A stretch of 64,000 bases of DNA from Rhabdophis nuchalis (taxonomy: Eukaryota; Chordata; Lepidosauria; Squamata; Natricidae), in NCBI GenBank assembly GCA_039707465.1, contig CM077643.1, forward strand, positions 320,855,919 to 320,919,918, given 5' to 3'. Of this stretch, positions 1-64,000 are shown piece after piece. Position numbers and translations under genes: made by a program. Position 1 is the first letter of the stretch. Each line of letters starts with the position of its first letter. The notes under the pieces were generated by a model. The model worked only from the letters and a program-made list of their open reading frames with translations, did not search any database and was not told where the DNA came from.

Positions 1-796
1 CGTCAATGGAAGAAGAGCATTGAAGTCCTATCTTCTGGTTCCCCCTCTAACTTCCAGACAAGTCTATATATATATAGTGTTTAGGTGCAACCATCTACAC
101 AGTCACTTTCCATTAAAAAAATCCCTTTGTTGAAGATGAGATTGTGCATTTTTGATAAAGAAAGGAGGCCTTATCAGATAGGACCCTTCAAGGTTGTTGT
201 GTCAATGAATACAACTCTAATTTTCTTTCTATACTTTCATCTGGTCCAAAGTCATAAAAATAATTCTTTTCATTTAATAACAAAGGTATGTTTCCAACTC
301 TCCCCCACCCCCCCTCTTCATTCCTCATAGGATATTGTTTTTATGGTCTCGCACATCATTACATCTTCAACTCTTTGGAGACAGCTAATGACAGTGGTGA
401 CAAAACACCAAACATAGATGCTGGTAGAGCTGATGTCTAAAATTGAATTTGTTACAAAAAGTGATCTCACAGAGCATTTATAATTCCAAAAATAGCATTT
501 GGATTAAAGGAGGAGAGAAGAGAACACAATATCAGCAATCGATACAGTACTTAAATAAGCAATACAGCAGTTGAAAAAATGGCACATTTTTGAGTATTTG
601 CCATCTTGCTGGTAATGTAAAAAACAACCCAAAAATGTCTGAAAGCAAAGGGCAACTTTGCCTTAAACTGAAGTTTTGCTGATTAAAACAATGTATGTGC
701 CAGGAGTCCTGCAACATTAACAGTATAGATCAGCTTCTCTGATCAATATATTGGGCAAGTGTTTCCTTTTTATTTAAACAGGCCTTTTTGGGACCA
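1..796 (-). other. RPS6KA2: RPS6KA2 3' UTR and possible downstream DNA
   Basis: Region after the stop codon in transcription order. On the minus strand an AATAAA hexamer occurs at 769-774, only about 25 nt past the stop, which is too close to be the main poly(A) site. No other canonical hexamer stands out, so the transcript end may lie outside the window. No repeat family or ORF of note; AT-rich unique-looking sequence. Confidence 0.5.
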
Positions 797-62816
<62,020 letters not shown>

Positions 62817-64000
62817 CTACAGGAAAAAATAATAATAAAAAGATATTTAAGAGTCTTATATTGTGAATTTTGTGGGCTGCATGGCTTGCCACTTAATGAA
62901 ACATGATGAGCAAAAGAAGATATGTGTTTTGCATACAGCCAGAATTTTTTGCAAGATTAATATTTTCTCCTATGGCTAGACAGACTGGAGACCAGCCACT
63001 TGATGCTCTAGTTAGAAGGACAAAGTTGTCCCTATTTGAACAGTTTCCTCCTAGAATAATTCTTTCCTGTTTTTTGTAAATATGTGCAATACATACATAC
63101 AGAACATTATTTCTTGCTAGACATGCCCCTTACAACAATGATACTATTAGAACAGTAATCTTTCCAACCCTTTGTTAAGATGGTAAGTTGATTGTCTAAA
63201 ATGAGCTAAGAACATCTTTTAAAATGAGATATCCACTCAGCTAAAGATAAATGGCAATGAAGTATCTAACTATCTAATCTCATCTAATACTAAAATATCA
63301 CTTCAAATTTTAAATACAAATGAAAAAAAAAGTGACAAAACTTTTGAGCTAACCACTCTCTGGAGATCTATGAACTTTCAGCATGTCTACTCAGAAATAA
63401 GTCTTACAGAGATGAAGATTTCGTGGATTGCAAATTAATTGGAGTAAACCATTCAATACAGTTATGTCTTTCTTTATAATAATAAATAAAATAAGTATTA
63501 ACTATCCCAAACTCTTTCATCTGAAAGAAATAATGAACATATGGTTTCTGGAATTCTCATTGCCTGGGGAAACAGGAATACATAACAACATTAAATCATA
63601 TCAAAAGGTACCAGCTGGAGGTCACTTCTAAATACATTTGAGTATGCTTTCTGATCTAATGTTATTGGACAGGATGACTCATGGAACATCATTTCCTGGA
63701 TACAGTCCTGATAAAAACATTGCACTTTCCAAACAATTAGTAGAAAAGAAAAGTCAAAAACCCATGCAGAGGAGATGAATTTTATTTTCTTGCAAAGGGG
63801 GACAGAAATATAATTAGGGAGCATCTTCTTTGTTCAAATTAATATTACAAAAAGACAAGAAGATGCATCATAACAGTGATAATTGTATTTCATAAAAGTT
63901 TGCCATGCTGTAGTTATTAGATTATGTCACATGGTCCCAGATAACTTATTAGTGTCTTGATCCAAATTTGAATGGAGTTGCATATGCAGTACTTACCTTA
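62817..64000. other. Intron upstream of exon a, reaching the window edge
   Basis: No repeat recognised. The last ten bases read TAAGGTAAGT on the minus strand, a consensus donor; if real, the next RPS6KA2 exon ends at 63997, but its phase does not fit (see findings). Confidence 0.4.

Overview
The window is intronic and exonic DNA from a vertebrate nuclear genome, most likely a squamate reptile and probably a snake. The AT-rich background is crowded with CR1, BovB, L2-like and L1-like LINE remnants, tRNA-derived SINEs, many short hAT-type elements with 8-bp target duplications, and long simple repeats, including ATTCT arrays at CR1 tails. There are no bacterial genes, operons, CRISPR arrays or functional tRNA/rRNA genes.

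One protein-coding gene spans nearly the whole window on the minus strand: the 3' three quarters of RPS6KA2 (ribosomal protein S6 kinase alpha-2, RSK3). Eighteen coding exons were located by hand, from 62816 down to 797, all with GT donors and AG acceptors and compatible phases. They join into an open frame of 633 residues plus stop. The exons run from inside the N-terminal AGC kinase domain (52 kb to 63 kb), through its activation loop and C-terminal extension (29 kb to 51 kb), the linker with turn and hydrophobic motifs (28 kb to 30 kb) and the C-terminal CaMK-type kinase (2.6 kb to 23 kb), to the ERK-docking tail ending in STRL (0.8 kb). Met at the C-terminal-kinase gatekeeper position and the STRL tail point to RSK3 rather than RSK1, RSK2 or RSK4. 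About 100 N-terminal residues, the 5' UTR and the promoter lie beyond base 64000.

The introns hold the rest. Notable items are: two roughly 1-kb hAT elements (17.3 kb and 34.9 kb) with 8-bp target duplications and 350 to 400 nt purine tracts; fold-back hAT elements, one ending 35 bp from a splice acceptor (13.4 kb); a perfect 91-bp inverted repeat of non-repeat-like sequence (28.7 kb); nested insertions at 14.3 kb, 25.3 kb, 57.8 kb and 61.4 to 62.5 kb, the last with a solo LTR; and an expanded GGTA-rich minisatellite (26.1 kb).

I found no novel multi-gene system. The most unusual signals are structural: palindromes, nested transposons and purine/pyrimidine tracts inside a conserved kinase gene. 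Repeat family names were assigned from memory of consensus patterns without a search and should be read as provisional.
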